From: Clostridiales bacterium
GTDB lineage: Bacteria > Bacillota > Clostridia > Oscillospirales > Acutalibacteraceae
Direction of reading: 5' to 3'
Assembly (NCBI GenBank): GCA_019416395.1
Contig: DXXH01000030.1
Location: forward strand, 13,974-28,578
Length of the DNA: 14,605 nt
The translations under genes were made by a program, and so were the position numbers. A model generated the notes under the pieces. It saw only the letters and a list, made by a program, of their open reading frames with translations, was not told the DNA's origin and ran no database searches. Of the stretch, positions 12,688 to 14,605 are shown one piece after another (within the stretch, counting starts at the first letter, position 1; every line of letters starts with the position of its first letter).

Positions 12688-13755
12688 ATGCTGGGGTGCG
12701 CAGGCGCTTTAAATGAAACCGGGGAACCGGACGCTTTGGAAGCTTCTGTTTTCAACGGTGGTAAAGAATTCCTCTCTCCAGAGGAAACCCCTGTGTTTGC
12801 CCAAACCGCCTCACAACCGGAAACGGGAAAAGTGATCCCCTTGGGAACCACCTTTGGGATCAAGCTTTTTACAGACGGGGTGATTGTGGCTTCCCTTTCT
12901 GATATTTACACAGAAAATGGGGTTTGCTGTCCCGCCGCTGACGCCGGGATACTCCCTGGGGATTACCTGCTTCAAGCGGACGGGTTGGACATTCCGGATA
13001 ACGCTTCCCTAGCCCAATATATTGGACAAAGCGCCGGCCAACCCATCACCTTCCAGGTACGCCGGGAAGACCAGGTTTTTGAGGCGCAAATCACCCCGGT
13101 ATACGGGGAAGGCTCCTTTAAAACTGGCATGTGGGTCCGGGACAGCGCGGCAGGCATTGGTACTCTGACCTTTTACGACCCTGAAAGCGGCGTTTTCGCC
13201 GGATTGGGCCATGGAATCTGCGACATGGACACAAACGGAGTAATGGCCCTGAAATCCGGGGAACCGGCTCCCATTACCCTGAGTGGCGTAGTCAAGGGAG
13301 AAGCCAACAATCCAGGACAGCTGCAAGGATATTTTTCTTCAGACGACAGCCTTGGCACCCTGCTGGTCAATCAGGAAACGGGTGTTTACGGCACACTGTT
13401 TGACCCGCCTACCGGAGAGGGAATGGAAATTCTTCCCCGGGAAGAGGTGAAGTGCGGACCTGTACAGCTTTTGGTCAGCGTCGACGAAACAGGACCTCAG
13501 CTCTACGACGGTGAAATCACCCAGATCGTAAATGAGGACCAGCAAACAAAAAACCTGGTGGTCCATGTGACGGACCCCAGGTTGTTAGAACTGACAGGAG
13601 GCATTGTGCAGGGTATGAGCGGCTGTCCCATTCTACAAAATGGAAAATTGGCCGGTGCTGTTACCCATGTGTTTACAGAAGATCCCACAACAGGATATGG
13701 TATCTTTGCCCAGGTCATGTGGGAAGAATGCAAAAGATGTAGTGTGACGAATTAA
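12688..13755 (+). CDS. spoIVB: SpoIVB serine peptidase (5' end uncertain)
   Basis: 355 residues from ATG 12688. The family is the forespore-secreted serine protease that cleaves SpoIVFA and so triggers pro-sigma-K processing. A PDZ domain covers about residues 55-140 (PAADAGILPGDYLLQADGLDI, then ITFQVRREDQVFEA). The SpoIVB peptidase domain follows, with catalytic His175 in GLGHGICD and Ser311 in GMSGCPILQNGK; their spacing is close to that in Bacillus. Starting at 12688 omits the N-terminal membrane anchor encoded just upstream in the same frame, and no ribosome site precedes 12688, so this is not the natural start. The C-terminus is complete. spo0A follows 147 bases downstream, the classic spoIVB-spo0A order of spore-formers. 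Confidence 0.88.
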   Translation: MLGCAGALNETGEPDALEASVFNGGKEFLSPEETPVFAQTASQPETGKVIPLGTTFGIKLFTDGVIVASLSDIYTENGVCCPAADAGILPGDYLLQADGLDIPDNASLAQYIGQSAGQPITFQVRREDQVFEAQITPVYGEGSFKTGMWVRDSAAGIGTLTFYDPESGVFAGLGHGICDMDTNGVMALKSGEPAPITLSGVVKGEANNPGQLQGYFSSDDSLGTLLVNQETGVYGTLFDPPTGEGMEILPREEVKCGPVQLLVSVDETGPQLYDGEITQIVNEDQQTKNLVVHVTDPRLLELTGGIVQGMSGCPILQNGKLAGAVTHVFTEDPTTGYGIFAQVMWEECKRCSVTN

Positions 13756-13839
13756 CTCGAAGCTTGGAAAATCCCGGTGTTAAGCCAAATTTCGCCGTTT
13801 TTCGGCATGATAATTTTCTAGTTTTTTCCTGCAAACCAC

Positions 13840-13868
13840 TTGCGATTATCATTCAGTTATGGTAAAAT
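13840..13868 (+). promoter_or_regulatory. Vegetative promoter of spo0A
   Basis: TTGCGA (13840-13845), a 17-base spacer and TAAAAT (13863-13868) lie about 28 bases before the AGGAGG site. No clear 0A box (TGTCGAA) or sigma-H promoter was seen in 13756-13902. A small GCCG-TTTTT-CGGC hairpin lies near 13794-13806. Confidence 0.65.
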
Positions 13869-13902
13869 TCATTCACAATAAATCAATGCCAGGAGGTTCG
13901 TC

Positions 13903-14605
13903 ATGGAAAAAGATAGTAAGATAATTATTAGTTCGGAAGACGGCGAATGGGGCCGGGAACCGATTCAGAAATTATCCCAGCATGGAGTGCAGCCCCTGTT
14001 TCTCAAGCGGGACAGCACATTGCTTCTGGGGAAAATCCGGGAAGAAAAACCCCAGCTTGTCATTATGGATTTCCTTATGCCTGGCCTGGACGCCATTGGG
14101 GTGATCCACGCGGTGGCTCAAGACGCCTCTGTGGAAAAACCCCTTTACATAGTGACCTCCTCGTATACCAACCCCATCATCGAGCGGGAAATCGGTGCAG
14201 CCGGTGTGGCATATTTTGCTTTGTCCCCCTATGACAAAAACGAAATGGCCGACCGGGTACTGACTCTGCTCTCCATGAAGGGCAAGCATTTCGACTCTGA
14301 GCCTGTGAGCAACAGTTTACGTATGCAGGTCACCGACATTCTCCATCAGATCGGCGTACCAGCCCATATCAAAGGCTACCATTATCTGCGGGATTCTATC
14401 CTCATGGCCGTTGAGGACCCGGAAATCATCAACGCCGTGACAAAGCAGCTCTATCCCAGCGTCGCCAAACGCTATAATACAACCAGTTCCAGGGTAGAGC
14501 GGGCGATCCGCCACGCCATTGAAGTGGCTTGGGACCGGGGCGATGTGGACGTGCTGAACTCCTATTTCGGCTATACCATTCACAACACCCGGGGCAAGCC
14601 CACCA
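13903..14605 (+). CDS. spo0A: Sporulation master regulator Spo0A (C-terminus off the right edge)
   Basis: 234 residues are visible; about 20-30 are missing at the edge. The C-terminal DNA-binding domain is highly conserved: VTDILHQIGVPAHIKGYHYL, KQLYPSVAKRYNTTSSRVER and AIRHAIEVAWDRGDVDVL, the last two holding the helix-turn-helix that reads 0A boxes. The receiver domain (1-about 125) keeps the phospho-acceptor D56 (VIMDFLMP) and T85. However, the acidic pair at the end of the first strand is S11-E12 instead of Asp-Asp, and the conserved lysine is S108 (YFALSPYD). Phosphorelay activation may therefore differ from Bacillus. AGGAGG lies 6 bases before the ATG. It follows spoIVB, as in other spore-formers. 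Confidence 0.95.
   Translation, partial: MEKDSKIIISSEDGEWGREPIQKLSQHGVQPLFLKRDSTLLLGKIREEKPQLVIMDFLMPGLDAIGVIHAVAQDASVEKPLYIVTSSYTNPIIEREIGAAGVAYFALSPYDKNEMADRVLTLLSMKGKHFDSEPVSNSLRMQVTDILHQIGVPAHIKGYHYLRDSILMAVEDPEIINAVTKQLYPSVAKRYNTTSSRVERAIRHAIEVAWDRGDVDVLNSYFGYTIHNTRGKPT

Noticed and set aside
12350..12712. 120-residue plus-strand open frame
   Set aside because: It spans the hairpin RNA, its terminator and the spoIVB 5' end, has no ribosome site and has an unnatural composition. The spoIVB frame is clearly the coding one.
12632..12712. ATG at 12632 as the spoIVB start
   Set aside because: It is in a different frame from the protease and stops at 12712.
1..14605. CRISPR arrays, tRNA or rRNA genes, insertion sequences, phage genes, attachment sites
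   Set aside because: I found no regularly spaced direct repeats, no cloverleaf-like segment and no transposase or integrase motif. All genes look like resident chromosomal genes.

Overview
The window looks like chromosomal DNA from an endospore-forming anaerobic Firmicute, most likely a clostridium of the Oscillospiraceae/Ruminococcaceae type. Evidence seen: four sporulation genes (spoVAE, sigK, spoIVB, spo0A), purine-rich Shine-Dalgarno sites, and a ferredoxin-linked 2-oxoacid oxidoreductase operon typical of amino-acid-fermenting anaerobes. The genus is inference. I saw no transposase, phage gene, tRNA, rRNA or CRISPR array.

Layout. 1-902 (minus, cut by the left edge): a fusion of a decayed alpha/beta-hydrolase domain and a metallo-beta-lactamase domain. 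1077-2218 (minus): a CpXC zinc-finger protein behind a small coiled-coil protein with an acidic tail, with a leader holding two competing inverted repeats. 2561-3083 (plus): a 68-residue unknown protein and a sigma-region-4-like DNA-binding protein. 3145-4442 (plus): a NagD-type HAD phosphatase, then a lone spoVAE. 4554-6276 (minus): an aldo/keto reductase and a YoaK/DUF1275 membrane protein, each with its own promoter. 6344-8527 (minus): sigK with a pro-sequence, a TIGR04076-like protein, and an unknown protein carrying the GGADGPT signature of sodium-pumping decarboxylase beta subunits. 8627-11300 (minus): a four-subunit 2-oxoacid:ferredoxin oxidoreductase operon, preceded by a ParA/MinD-like ATPase (11359-12027). 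12143-12587: non-coding, with a strong candidate structured RNA ending in an intrinsic terminator. 12588-14605 (plus): spoIVB, whose 5' end appears frameshifted, then spo0A, cut by the right edge.

How the parts fit. Spo0A starts sporulation. SpoIVB is the forespore protease whose signal triggers cleavage of pro-sigma-K, and the sigK here has a hydrophobic pro-sequence that such cleavage would need. SpoVAE belongs to the dipicolinic-acid channel. The oxidoreductase operon supplies CoA thioesters and reduced ferredoxin.

Most worth a second look: the GGADGPT protein; the hairpin-terminator RNA upstream of spoIVB; the spoIVB 5' reading-frame break; the Spo0A receiver lacking its conserved lysine and one acidic-pocket aspartate; the pseudo-esterase/MBL fusion; and a recurring TTGC-type -35 element in seven proposed promoters.
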